52,870 nucleotides of DNA from Aurantimonas aggregata (GTDB lineage: Bacteria; Pseudomonadota; Alphaproteobacteria; Rhizobiales; Rhizobiaceae): assembly GCF_010500835.1 (NCBI RefSeq), contig NZ_JAAAMJ010000021.1:1-52870 (forward strand), written 5' to 3'. Under the pieces are notes generated by a model. It was not told the origin of the DNA. It did not search any database and saw only the letters and a list, made by a program, of their open reading frames with translations. The translations under genes were made by a program, and so were the position numbers. This document shows, piece after piece, positions 17,035 through 25,969 of the stretch. Positions within the stretch are counted from its first letter, which is position 1. The number at the start of each line of letters is the position of its first letter.

Positions 17035-18400
17035 CGCACTATCAGGGCGCAGAATCCTCCTCGTAGAAGACGAGGTGATGGTCGCGTGGGCGCTGGAGGA
17101 CATGCTCGCTGAGTTGGGATGTGCCGTCGTCGGTCCCGCCGCCCGTGTCGATCAAGCGCTGGCGCTCATCGACACGGTCGAGGTGGACGCGGCGGTTCTC
17201 GACATCAATCTGAACGGTGAGGAGAGCTACCCTGTCGCCGATGCTCTGGCAGCGCGCGGCGTGCCATTCGTTTTCTCGACCGGGTACCATAAGAGCGGCA
17301 TGCGGGCCGCCTACCGCTCGCTCCCCATGCTTCAGAAGCCCTACGAGCGCTCGGTACTGGGCAGTCAACTCGCGAACTTGCTGTCCCTGGGCCGAACGGT
17401 CGTTCCGGAGCCGAGCTCCGAGAACCCGGTATGGGACGCGAACCGCCTGCGAACCGCCACGAACGCTGCGGGCGTGGGACTGTGGTCGTGGAACATCGAC
17501 GCCGACCTCTTCACCATGGACGAACGCTCGCACGAGCTGTGGGGGATCGGCAGCGGGCGGATCACCTTCGAGGATCTGTCCGCACGCATCTATCCCGACG
17601 ACTTCCTGAGGGTCAGGGCTGCGTTCACGAAAGCACGGAAAATTCTCGGCGCCTATGAGGCGGACTTCCGAATCCTGCATTCCGATGAGATCCAATGGGT
17701 ATCGGTCCGCGGAATGGGCGACAATCTCGACGCCGTCGGCAGGATCATGTTCGGCGTCTTCCTCGACATCACCGAGCGGATGAGGGCCGAGGAAGCGCGG
17801 GAGATGCTGGCGACCGAGATGGGGCACCGGGTCAAGAACCTGTTTGCCATCGCGGCCGCCCTGACCAACATCTCCGCACGCTCGACCACGACGTCGGCCG
17901 AAATGTCGCTCGATCTGTCGCGCCGTCTAACGGCGCTCAACAAGGCGCACGAACTGGTGAGACCCGGCCTCACAGGTCCTGGGAAAGCGGTATCGCTTGG
18001 CGAGTTGCTGAGCGTTCTCCTCGATCCTTACATCGGAGATGGAGGAGGTGCGGGCCGCATCCGCGTGGCCGTTCCGGATCTAGTCGTAGGCGATGCATCG
18101 ACGACGACAATGGCCCTCATCGTCCATGAGCTGGCCACAAACTCACTGAAGTACGGTGCTCTCGCTACGGAGACCGGATCCATCGTTGTCGGCTGCGTGA
18201 CGGAGAACGGCGACGTCACCATGACCTGGACCGAGAAAGGTGGCCCGCCGGTTTCGACCCTGAGAGCCGAAGCAGGGTTCGGAAGCCAGTTGGTGTCCAA
18301 GAGTATATCCAACCAACTTGGGGGAAGCATCGCATACGACTGGAACCCCGATGGTGTCATCGTGACGCTGCGAATGCGTCAGGATCGCCTAGGTGCCTAG
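17027..18400 (+). CDS. Response regulator-PAS-HWE kinase hybrid protein
   Basis: A 457-residue protein with a receiver domain first and a kinase last. The receiver (residues 8-122) has the acidic pair VEDE, the phosphoacceptor Asp in AAVLDINLNGEE, the conserved STGY segment and QKPYERS lysine. A PAS domain follows (about 145-260; WSWNIDADLFTMDERSHELW), then an HWE/HisKA_2 kinase with EMGHRVKNLFAIAAAL (His near 273) and IVHELATNSLKYGALATETG plus GFGSQLVSKSI. Receiver-first hybrids can be controlled by phosphorylation of the receiver, for instance by the overlapping upstream kinase. The ATG at 17027 lies inside the end of the upstream gene. No output DNA-binding domain is present. Confidence 0.9.
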   Translation: MSSALSGRRILLVEDEVMVAWALEDMLAELGCAVVGPAARVDQALALIDTVEVDAAVLDINLNGEESYPVADALAARGVPFVFSTGYHKSGMRAAYRSLPMLQKPYERSVLGSQLANLLSLGRTVVPEPSSENPVWDANRLRTATNAAGVGLWSWNIDADLFTMDERSHELWGIGSGRITFEDLSARIYPDDFLRVRAAFTKARKILGAYEADFRILHSDEIQWVSVRGMGDNLDAVGRIMFGVFLDITERMRAEEAREMLATEMGHRVKNLFAIAAALTNISARSTTTSAEMSLDLSRRLTALNKAHELVRPGLTGPGKAVSLGELLSVLLDPYIGDGGGAGRIRVAVPDLVVGDASTTTMALIVHELATNSLKYGALATETGSIVVGCVTENGDVTMTWTEKGGPPVSTLRAEAGFGSQLVSKSISNQLGGSIAYDWNPDGVIVTLRMRQDRLGA

Positions 18401-18533
18401 CTGGTGGCAAGCACAGGTCGATGGGCATCCGGCCGATCAGGAGGCCACTCCGAGCCCCTGTTTGTCTGGAAAGCACATAGATGTGCGCTGGGTCTGACTA
18501 CGGTCGGAGCTCCTCATCATCTCCAACATCGTC

Positions 18534-18923
18534 GTAAGAGCGTCGTCTTCAAGCCACGGCGGCGAGCCTGTCGGACGGCTTGAACTGCCACGGCATCAGC
18601 TCGTCGATTGCGCTGTTGGGATGTCCCTGAACGATCAGTGTGATGACCGCCGTCAGATAGGCTCGGGGATCGACGTCGTTGAGCTTGCAGGTCTCGATCA
18701 GCGAGGCGATCACGGCCCAGTGGCCGGCACCGCCGTCAGAGCCGGCGAACAGCGCGTTCTTCCTCGTCAAAGCGAGCGGGCGGATGGAACGCTCGACGGT
18801 GTTGTTGTCGATCTCGATGCGTCCGTCGCTGGCGAAGCGGCAGAGGCCCTCCCAGCGTGAGAGCGTGTAGCGGATCGCTTCGGCGAGCTTGGTCTTCTGG
18901 CTGATGAGCTGAAGCTTCTCGCG
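18534..18923 (-). pseudogene. tnpC: IS66-family transposase TnpC, C-terminal fragment with element end
   Basis: The reading frame 18549-19190 is a chimera; its last 124 codons are the tail of an IS66 transposase. Recognisable blocks are KLAEAIRYTLSRWEGLCRF, IEIDNNTVERSIRPLALTRK, NALFAGSDGG and ASLIETCKLNDVDPRAYL, ending with HPNSAIDELMPWQFKPSDRL. Beyond the stop codon, bases from 18534 read GTAAGAGCGTCGTC, starting with the GTAA typical of IS66 ends. The N-terminal part of the transposase and the other end of the element are missing. It differs from the copy at 12743 and is therefore a second IS66 element. Confidence 0.85.
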
Positions 18924-19543
18924 CAGGTCCGCGCCGGTATCGGCGACGCCACGTACCAACAGGTGGACGTGCGGATTGTCGGTGTTCCAGTGATCAACGG
19001 CGACCCAGTCCAGGCGGGAGCCAAGGTCGGCTTCCATCTGCGCGGCGAGGTCCCGCGTGAAAGCGCGAAGGTCCGTCATCTCGCTGGCGTCCTCGGGCGA
19101 GACGATGAAGCGAAAGTGGTGGAGATCATCCTTCGATCGATCCGCGAAGGCCAAGTCGTTGGCGCGGTCGCTGCCCGCGTCGAACATCACGGCCTTCTCG
19201 CCGTCACGGGTTACGCCGTCGCGCTTCAGATAGGACAGATGTGCGGACAGTGGGGCTGACCGAAACGCCTTGCCGGAATGCCGGCCAATCCGAGCGGCGA
19301 CGACGACACGCCGGTTGGAGAAAAGAGACGGTTCCGGCTGAAGCTGATCCGGCCTCGCCCGAAACTGGAGCGGCCATAAGCGGGCGATCGCTCGGACTTC
19401 GTCCCCGAGCTGGACGCGCCATCGGTATGCCCGGCCCGTTTAGCGGCGCGCAGCACCTGGTTGACAAAGCTCTTTGTCCTCGGCGCGCGGGTGCTGCGGA
19501 TGCGCCCTGGCCGGATGCGGAAATCGCTATCGCCCTCGCTCAT
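18924..19543 (-). pseudogene. VirD2-like conjugative relaxase, frameshifted N-terminal part
   Basis: Relaxases nick the transfer origin and lead the DNA strand during conjugation. The start ATG at 19543 gives MSEGDSDFRIRPGRIR and SFVNQVLRAAKRAG, the usual N-terminus of VirD2-type relaxases in rhizobial integrative elements. Near 19320 the homology shifts frame by one base (from FSRNRLFS to SNRRVVVAARIGRHSG) and continues through LSYLKRDGVTRDGEKAVMFD, HHFRFIVSPEDASEM and the metal-binding histidine motif HWNTDNPHVHLLVRGV. At about 18923 it runs in frame straight into IS66 transposase. The catalytic tyrosine side is split by the frameshift and the C-terminal half is lost, so it is a dead gene. 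Confidence 0.85.
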
Positions 19544-19793
19544 GCCTGCCCCGCCAATCGGGACGCAAGTCGTACAGTGCCGGAAACAGCGTTGATATCT
19601 TTGGAGAATTCTATCATCGCGGCACGCGACCCGACCGATAGGCACGCCGAGAGACAAGCCATCTCAATGGCTTGGCTGAAGACCGGCGAGCCTCTTTTAT
19701 CTTGCCATCCTCCGGTCGTGCGCCCTGTCTCCCGCCTCAACGTGCTCCATCCCACGCTGCTGCCCGCCACGTTGCGATACGAGGAAACCGCGC

Positions 19794-20180
19794 TCATTGC
19801 GGCCGTCCTGCACCTGGCCGGGCGACGAACAGCCTGTCTGACTGCGGCGCGACAGTGGACGTATCGCTGACGGGCACCGCCTTCGGACCGTCCTCCGACT
19901 GACCGTCGAGCTGCATCGGATCGACAGTCGCAGCGTCCTCAGCGCGGCCGACGAACAGCGGCGCGCGCATCCAGGCGTCGGGATCGGTGGCGGCGACGGT
20001 AACGGACATCGTAACGTCGCCGCCACTAACGAGAGGCGCGAGTGTCGTGAGATATGCTCGTGTCTCCGCCGGCAGAGGGCGGCCCGCGAGATGCTGTTCA
20101 TAGCGACGCGGGCCGGCATTGTAGGCTGCGAGGAAGCTCGGCGATCCGTAGCGGTCGTGCATCTCGCGCAGATAACCGCA
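19794..20180 (-). pseudogene. Conjugation-associated lytic transglycosylase, C-terminal fragment
   Basis: About 130 codons read YLREMHDRYGSPSFLAAYNA then GPRRYEQHLAGRPLPAETRA, the C-terminal half of an SLT-type lytic transglycosylase domain. Proteins of this kind open the peptidoglycan for type IV secretion or conjugation machinery and are commonly encoded upstream of VirD2-like relaxases in rhizobial integrative elements, as here. The catalytic glutamate part upstream is absent: homology begins abruptly near 20180, 77 bases before the end of the integrase gene. A proline- and serine-rich tail follows. It is a truncated remnant of the conjugation module. Confidence 0.75.
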
Positions 20181-20256
20181 GCTTCTCGACACCTACTGCC
20201 CGAAAGCTGACGGTCCGCTTCTCGCCGCTCCTACCGATCGCTTCCCGTGCCGTTGC

Positions 20257-21477
20257 TCAACCTTCTAGCAGTTCGCTGATGGTTCGACAGACCTCATCGG
20301 CGGCGAGTTGGGTGGCTTTGTCGAGGTGGACGTAGCGCTGGGTGACGCCGCGGGACGCATGACCGAGCAGGGCGGCGACGGTGAGTTCGGAGTAGCCGAG
20401 GTCGCCTGCGAAGCTCGCGAAGGTGTGCCGCAGCAGGTGCGGCGTGACAGGCTCCAGCTTCGCTGCGACCGACAACCGAGTGAGCACGCGCGAGACGCCG
20501 ACGAAATGGTCGTTGCCGATCTCGCCTGGAAACACGAAGGCGCTGTTGCCGAGGATCGGCTGCATCTGCAGGAGGCGCAGCGCCGCCTGCCCAATGGGGC
20601 GGACCTGCGCGCCGGTCTTGGTTTGGGGAAACCGCACGCAGCTTGCCCCGGCGTCGATCCACTCGCGCCGGAGCGCCAGCGCCTCCATGCGCCGGAAGCC
20701 GGTGAGCAGCATCAGCGTGACGGCGGCGGCCGCCGTTGGGCTCTCGTCGCGCGCTTTACGCATCACCTGGCCAAGCGCCGTCACCTCGGCTGCAGACAGC
20801 CGCCGCTCACGCTTGTTGTCACCTGCCACCTTGCGCGCGCCTTTGGCGGGGTTCGTCTCGATCACACCCCAGCGCGCCGCCTGCTCGAAGATGGTGTGCA
20901 GCATGCCGAGCGTGCGGCCTGCAACGCCGGTGCCGCCCGTCGTGACGCCGCCGCGCCCGACCCGCTCCTTAGCGGTCTTCCCGCTCGCGATGTGGGCTTG
21001 GAACGTCTCGAGATCGGCGATGGTGAGAGCGCGAACCATACGAGTGCCGAGCAGCGGCCTGACGTGGGTATCGATCCGGCTGCGGTCGAGCGCCAGCGTC
21101 GTGGCGGCGACCGGGCGGCGCTTGCGGCCGAGCAGGCGGCCAGCGCCAGCCTCTTCGAGGTACCAGTCGCACACCTGCGAGACGGTTGGCGCCCCGCGCA
21201 GCGCCTTGCGCTCGTCGGCCGGATCCTCACCCTTGCAGACCAAACCGAGCTTGTCGCGAGCGAGACCGCGGGCCTGCTCGGGGGTGAGGACCTGCAGCGA
21301 GCCGAGCGTCAGGCGGCGGCTGCGGCCTTCGCTGTTGCGATACTGGATGATGTAGGAACTAGCGCCGCTGGGCCGTAGGCGCACGCCGAAGCCACGCAGT
21401 TCGTTGTCCCAGGCAAACACCTCCCGGTCCGGTTCGGGGCGGAGCGCCTCGACGGCGCGTTTGGTGAGTTTGGGCAT
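20257..21477 (-). CDS. Tyrosine recombinase (integrase) of an integrative element
   Basis: A complete 406-residue phage-type integrase. The N-terminal DUF4102 arm-binding domain (LTKRAVEALRPEPDREVFAW, GFGVRLRPSGASSYIIQYRN) is followed by the core-binding domain and the catalytic domain with all key residues: Arg in LMLLTGFRRMEALALR, HLLRHTFASFAGDLG, and LLGHASRGVTQRYVHL with the nucleophilic tyrosine. It is 177 bases from the tRNA-Gly attachment-site copy at 21654 and reads away from it, the standard position of the integrase at one end of an island. It looks functional and is the likely agent that integrated the left part of this window. Confidence 0.95.
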   Translation of the reverse strand: MPKLTKRAVEALRPEPDREVFAWDNELRGFGVRLRPSGASSYIIQYRNSEGRSRRLTLGSLQVLTPEQARGLARDKLGLVCKGEDPADERKALRGAPTVSQVCDWYLEEAGAGRLLGRKRRPVAATTLALDRSRIDTHVRPLLGTRMVRALTIADLETFQAHIASGKTAKERVGRGGVTTGGTGVAGRTLGMLHTIFEQAARWGVIETNPAKGARKVAGDNKRERRLSAAEVTALGQVMRKARDESPTAAAAVTLMLLTGFRRMEALALRREWIDAGASCVRFPQTKTGAQVRPIGQAALRLLQMQPILGNSAFVFPGEIGNDHFVGVSRVLTRLSVAAKLEPVTPHLLRHTFASFAGDLGYSELTVAALLGHASRGVTQRYVHLDKATQLAADEVCRTISELLEG

Positions 21478-21653
21478 AGGCGGCGTCCTGCTTACCAGGC
21501 AGCGATCCTACGCCAGCGGTAAGCGAAAAGGAAGCAGGTGGGAGAAAGCCATGGCGTACGGTAGCGTGGTCTGGCGTAGAGAAACCCTTTCAAAGCATGC
21601 CATTATCGTGTTTCAGCGTACTCAAGCGAGCCCGCTTCGCGGCGGAGCAATCT

Positions 21654-21699
21654 CTTGCCAAGGTTGGGGTCGAGGGTTCGAATCCCTTCGCCCGCTCCA
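21654..21699 (+). other. Attachment site: 3' end of tRNA-Gly(GCC)
   Basis: The 46 bases match the 3' end of tRNA-Gly(GCC), from the anticodon loop (CTTGCCAAGG) through the T arm (GAGGGTTCGAATCCC) to the acceptor end CGCCCGCTCCA. The bases upstream do not form the D arm, the 5' anticodon strand or the 5' acceptor strand, so this is not a tRNA gene. Integrases of this kind recombine at tRNA 3' ends and leave such a copy at the far end of the element. The orientation implies that the element lies to the left and the intact tRNA gene is outside the window. The exact recombination core is not determinable here. Confidence 0.85.
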
Positions 21700-21950
21700 A
21701 TTTTCCTAGATCTATCCATAACTTACACATCAACGGATCGCTTGCAGCGAGACGCAGGCTTCCGTGGTGTCCACGTGAAAGCCAGCGAGTCTCTCGCTAT
21801 GCCGTCTGGTGCTCCCGCTCATGGGCTTTCTGAAAGCGTCGACCTCCTAAAACCGTCGTAAATGTCGAGCACGCCATCAAGGTGCGTGAAGTGACCTGCA
21901 GAAACCGCGAGGTGCGCAGTAGCCATACGGTCACGCCGTAAGCAGTTACG

Positions 21951-24900
21951 TCAGAATAGCTTGTTGAGCCCGACGCGAAAGCTGCTGTCGGTGGCGTCAG
22001 TGCCGATTTGCCCGAGATAGTCGAAACTGAGCGAGACGTTCGGCGCAATTATCGTGGAGACGCTGGCCTCGACAATGGCAGCATCGCGGGAGATCGGCAC
22101 ACCCTGGACCGTGAAGGGCTGACCCGCGCCGAAGGCCAGCGCCGCGACGGGCGTGCGATCGCCCGATGCATGGCGCCACCCCACCATTCCGCGCGCCGAA
22201 AGATCGACGCCGGCAATCGTCAGGTCGCCGCTGCCACGCACACCGAGCGTCGTGAAGAGAGTGTCGGAGGACCCTCCGCCGGAGTTCAGTCGCGCCGCGC
22301 CGCCGTTCTCGGCAAAGCTGTCCGACTCGAGATGCACATGCGCGATGCCGGCGAACGGCTTGATGTCGATGCCGCCGAGGTGGATCCTGTGGCCGATCTC
22401 GCCGAATATTTGCGAGACGTCGACGCTGTAATTGGCCGAAAGACTGTCCGCAAATCCGGCGAACGAGACGGCGCGCTGGGTGTCCACGTCGTTCCAGCTG
22501 TAGGCAGCCCCGACCAGTGCCTCCACCGGCCCGAGAGCGCCGGCGCCATAAGCCCCGATGTGGGCCGTATCGATGCTGGCGCTGGAGCCCCGGGCGTCGA
22601 CGCTGACCCGCGTGTGACCATAACCGCCGAAGAGCCCGAGCCGGGCGCTCTCCGTGAGCGGAATATCCCCGCCCAGGAAGACGCCGCCGACTTCGCGATC
22701 CGCAGAAGCCGCGCCGTCGGTGGCCTTCGCCTCGCCGATCGACCCATAGCCGTAGGCCCATGGTCCATGAGCGATCGAACGCGCACCGTCCGATCCCTGT
22801 TCGATCCCGGACATGACGGTATCGACCCGCGACGCGACGGCGTCACGGGCATGACGGCTGCCATCCACGAGCGCGCCGCGCACGGCGGCATGCACCTCGC
22901 CGGAAAGCTGTTCGAAGGCGGACCGGGCTCCGGCCAGGTCGGAGAAGAGGACGGCGTTGTAGAGGGGGAGCGTTTCGGCTCCCGCGATCTGGGAAAGCCC
23001 GTCGAGGGCCTGCGCGGTCGCGAACTGATTGGCACTCTGCGCGGCAGCGACGAAGACCGGTAAGGGCGCGCCCGGGCTGGGCGGCAGGGCGGGTGCCAGC
23101 CTGTCGAGGATCAGGGATACTGTCGTCGGACCGTATTCGAGCGACGGGATGAGGAAGGCCGAGCCGCCGGCTAGTATCGGTTCCCGGAAGGTGCCCGTGA
23201 CTGCGTCCGCAATCAGGATCGTCCGCCGGCGAATTTCCTCGTAGGGGATCGCCGGATCGAGCCCGGTGACCACGACGCTGGCGCCGCCGAGGCTCGCCGT
23301 CCCGCCGGCGACGACCGGCGTCAGCATGCCCGATGGCACCACGGCAAATATCGCGGCCGGGGCAAACGTCAGGTCGTTGACGATCTGCAGCGAGGGCCCG
23401 GCAGCCAGGAGCGTGCCGCCTGCACCAAGAGCGAGCGAGCCGACCGTCCCGCCTCCCGTCACCGTCCCGCCTCCGAATACGGAAAGCGGCACGAGCGGCA
23501 GGCCGCCGGCTACCAGCAGCGTGCCGCCGGTGACCTGCGAGGCGCCGAAGATCACGCTGGTATTGGCGACCGTGAACGTGCCGTCGCCCTGCTTGGCGAA
23601 GCCGCCCGCGCCCGTGAAGGTGCCGGAAAACACCGTCGAGCGATTGTCCCCGCCGAGCGTCAGCGTGTTCGCGGCGAGATCGACCCGGCCGGCACCGGCT
23701 AGCGAGCCGATCTCCTGGGCGAAGCCGCCAATGTCGAGCAGCGCGCCGTCCGCAACCGTCACGGCCGAGCCGGGGGCGAAAGCGTTGACGGCGGCACCGA
23801 GCAATGTTCCCGCCCGAACGTCGGTCGCTCCGGTGTAGTTATTGACGCCCTCGAGGCCGAGCACGGCAGTGCCCACCTTGATCAGCGAGCCGCCCGTACC
23901 TCCCGCGACGCCGCCATCCGAAATCCCGCCGATGGTGCGCTGCGGACCGTCGTCGCCAACGGTCAGGGCAATGCCACCGAGGAACACCTGGCCTGTCCCC
24001 AAGAGCGAGGCGACGCTGGTGGCACCCGTCGTGATGCCAGAGAAATCGACCACGGCGCCGTCCTGTAGGCGGATCTCGGCGCGAGCACCGGAGGCACTCT
24101 CGGAAAAGTAAGTCGCGCCACCAGTCAGCGTTTCGACCAATGCCGAACCGGCAGACGAGCGTCCGGTGAAGCTCAGGACGCCGGCATGGCTGATTTCGCC
24201 AGCCCCGGCCGTGGCGTCTTCCGAAAATGCGATCGTGCCGGTCCGATTGCCGATGATCCGACCGTCCGCCAGCGTGCTGGCACCGGCAAACCGCAGCGAG
24301 CCTGAGTTGCCGATGACGGCTGCCCCGGCGGTTGCCGCGCCTTCGAACACCACCTCGCCGGTCGCATTGTTGGCAATGAAGCGATCGTTGGCGGAGGCCT
24401 GGTCGGTGAACCGGACGGTTCCGCTGTTGGTCAGCGCAGCGCCGCCGCCGGCATTCGCGTCGCCGGCAAACGCGACATTCCCGCCGAAATTGTTGGTGAT
24501 GCCGGCAGCGCCGGCACTCGCCGCATCGACGAAGTTCAGCGTTCCGTTGTTCTCGATGGTCGCAGCCCCGGCATTTGAGCCTTCCGTGAAGCGCGTCTGG
24601 CCCGAGGCGTTCGTCACGATGGAGGCATTGCCGGCCGTGCTGGACCCCGAGAAAGCCGCTTCGCCGTTCACTGTCAGCAGGGCAGTTTCAGCGGTGCTGC
24701 GATCCTCGAAGAATGCGGCACCACCCTCGTTCAAGACGATCTGAGCATCAGCCGCCGACGCTTCGTCGCGGAAAAAGACGCTCTCGTCAGTGTTGCGCGT
24801 TATCATGGCGCCGTCGGCACGTGCGGTGCCATCATAAGTGATGTCGCTTGCGAGCATCTGGAACGGGGCTGGCGCGGCCATGGCTGCCGGCGCCGACACG

Positions 24901-24998
24901 ACCACGTCTTCCGCCTGCATGGCGAACGGCTCAGCCGCCTGAGCCGGAAAGGCGAAAAGTCCGGCAGCGGTTGCCGTCAGCGCGCAGCGCAGGGTCAT
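21951..24998 (-). CDS. Type V autotransporter with repeat-rich passenger
   Basis: A 1,015-residue outer-membrane autotransporter. The signal peptide is MTLRCALTATAAGLFAFPA with cleavage near AQAAEP. The passenger (about 60-730) contains from residue 60 to 330 at least a dozen degenerate units of 20-24 residues built on the pattern AxxAG-A-I-NxGxLxF (for example GAAVIGNSGSLRFAGASTLA), followed by PF12951-type beta-helix repeats (GTAVLGLEGVNNYTGATDVR). The C-terminal 280 residues are a PF03797 beta-barrel (GPWAYGYGSIGEA) and end with phenylalanine, as outer-membrane proteins do. Start 24998 was chosen because GGAG lies nine bases upstream and the signal peptide begins there; the frame stays open to 25160. 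An adhesin role is likely but not shown. It is the first gene on the chromosomal side of the attachment site. Confidence 0.9.
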   Translation of the reverse strand: MTLRCALTATAAGLFAFPAQAAEPFAMQAEDVVVSAPAAMAAPAPFQMLASDITYDGTARADGAMITRNTDESVFFRDEASAADAQIVLNEGGAAFFEDRSTAETALLTVNGEAAFSGSSTAGNASIVTNASGQTRFTEGSNAGAATIENNGTLNFVDAASAGAAGITNNFGGNVAFAGDANAGGGAALTNSGTVRFTDQASANDRFIANNATGEVVFEGAATAGAAVIGNSGSLRFAGASTLADGRIIGNRTGTIAFSEDATAGAGEISHAGVLSFTGRSSAGSALVETLTGGATYFSESASGARAEIRLQDGAVVDFSGITTGATSVASLLGTGQVFLGGIALTVGDDGPQRTIGGISDGGVAGGTGGSLIKVGTAVLGLEGVNNYTGATDVRAGTLLGAAVNAFAPGSAVTVADGALLDIGGFAQEIGSLAGAGRVDLAANTLTLGGDNRSTVFSGTFTGAGGFAKQGDGTFTVANTSVIFGASQVTGGTLLVAGGLPLVPLSVFGGGTVTGGGTVGSLALGAGGTLLAAGPSLQIVNDLTFAPAAIFAVVPSGMLTPVVAGGTASLGGASVVVTGLDPAIPYEEIRRRTILIADAVTGTFREPILAGGSAFLIPSLEYGPTTVSLILDRLAPALPPSPGAPLPVFVAAAQSANQFATAQALDGLSQIAGAETLPLYNAVLFSDLAGARSAFEQLSGEVHAAVRGALVDGSRHARDAVASRVDTVMSGIEQGSDGARSIAHGPWAYGYGSIGEAKATDGAASADREVGGVFLGGDIPLTESARLGLFGGYGHTRVSVDARGSSASIDTAHIGAYGAGALGPVEALVGAAYSWNDVDTQRAVSFAGFADSLSANYSVDVSQIFGEIGHRIHLGGIDIKPFAGIAHVHLESDSFAENGGAARLNSGGGSSDTLFTTLGVRGSGDLTIAGVDLSARGMVGWRHASGDRTPVAALAFGAGQPFTVQGVPISRDAAIVEASVSTIIAPNVSLSFDYLGQIGTDATDSSFRVGLNKLF

Positions 24999-25474
24999 AG
25001 AATCAGTCTCCATGAGCAACTCTACGCTTTCGATGCAGCTGAGGAGGATACCATTCGGCATCAATGCGCCGGCTTTCCGCAGCCAGGCATGAGCGAGGCT
25101 TGCGGCACGCATCTCGGAGAAAGGATTCGTGACGCTGATGCGGTTGCCCGCATGGCGCATTCGAAAGGCGCTACCCTTCCCGACGACGTGGCCATGACAT
25201 CGAGAAAATCAGGATCCGACCTCGACTCCGGGCAGATGAGCCTTTTCACCGCCGCATGTCAGGGCGCGGACAGCGCACCGGCCTCGCCCGTGTGTGCTCA
25301 CTACGCCGTATCGCTGTATTGGCTTTCATGATCACTACGACATGCCCGACGATTATCTGAGTGCAGCGATTGCTCAGATGAAGCCAGGCGACTAACGTTC
25401 CAGATCTGGGCCATATAAATATGGCAGCACAAGCTCCTAAAGATAAATTTAACTGCTAATCAAGGATATGATAT
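24999..25474. other. Intergenic stretch without a supported gene
   Basis: No convincing gene is seen. A plus-strand frame at 25089-25331 (80 codons) has no recognisable family and overlaps the untranslated leader of the autotransporter. A short frame ending at the TAA near 25392 (ending AAIAQMKPGD) looks like the tail of an unidentified protein, without a start. The last 80 bases are clearly AT-rich compared with the surroundings and probably carry the promoter of the small gene at 25475. Confidence 0.4.
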
Positions 25475-25582
25475 ATGAAGGAAAGCAAGGGTAAGCAGAA
25501 GAAGGTTCAGCCTCCAAAACCCAACGCCTCGCAAGCAAGCGTCAAAGCGGAGCTTGCTCCCGTGAAAAAACCAAAGAAATAG
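25475..25582 (+). CDS. Small lysine/proline-rich protein (35 aa)
   Basis: The frame encodes 35 residues, MKESKGKQKKVQPPKPN... ending in ...APVKKPKK. Ten of them are lysine and six are proline, and there is only a lone glutamate at each end of the acidic side, so it is strongly basic and probably unstructured. AAGGA at 25462-25466 is a good ribosome site eight bases before the ATG, and the preceding 80 bases are AT-rich, like a promoter. A run TTTTTT follows the stop codon. No family is recognised. It could be a nucleic-acid-binding or ribosome-associated peptide, but that is a guess from charge alone. Confidence 0.5.
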   Translation: MKESKGKQKKVQPPKPNASQASVKAELAPVKKPKK

Positions 25583-25969
25583 TTTTTTCCCTTCGCTCAA
25601 GTGCCACCATTCTTGAGGATTTGCTCACTTATGGGGAGAGAGATTTTGAGGAGCGATGACCGCGAGTTGCGCCACTGCTTCGCCCGCCGGCGACATTGGA
25701 CTCGCGGTTACACGCCGGTTGCAGACACCGGCCTCGCTGACAGTTCGATGCGGCTCAACGCCGCCGTGTGAAGACGGCTGATGCTCTAGCGCCGGGCGGA
25801 AGGGCACTCTTGCGCGCTAAAGTGCACCGGACGCATCGGTCCAACGCCGTCAATTCTCGATTCCGAGGTCCGATCGAAGGGGCAAAGCCCGACGCCGCGG
25901 ATAAATGTTGCCGCGGCAAGCCGAAATGGCAGCGGCTGCGACGTTGTCGCCGCACCCGCTGCACGGGAT
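25583..25969. other. Intergenic stretch without a supported gene
   Basis: Nothing convincing is seen in these 387 bases. Short frames exist on both strands, but none has a recognisable product or clear ribosome site. A 38-codon frame beginning at 25657 was considered and left out. Confidence 0.4.

Noticed and set aside
21625-21699. A complete tRNA-Gly gene
   Set aside because: Only the 3' part from the anticodon loop matches; the 5' acceptor strand, D arm and 5' anticodon stem are missing.
25089-25331. Plus-strand frame of 80 codons upstream of the autotransporter
   Set aside because: No recognisable domain or ribosome site, and it overlaps the probable leader of the autotransporter gene.
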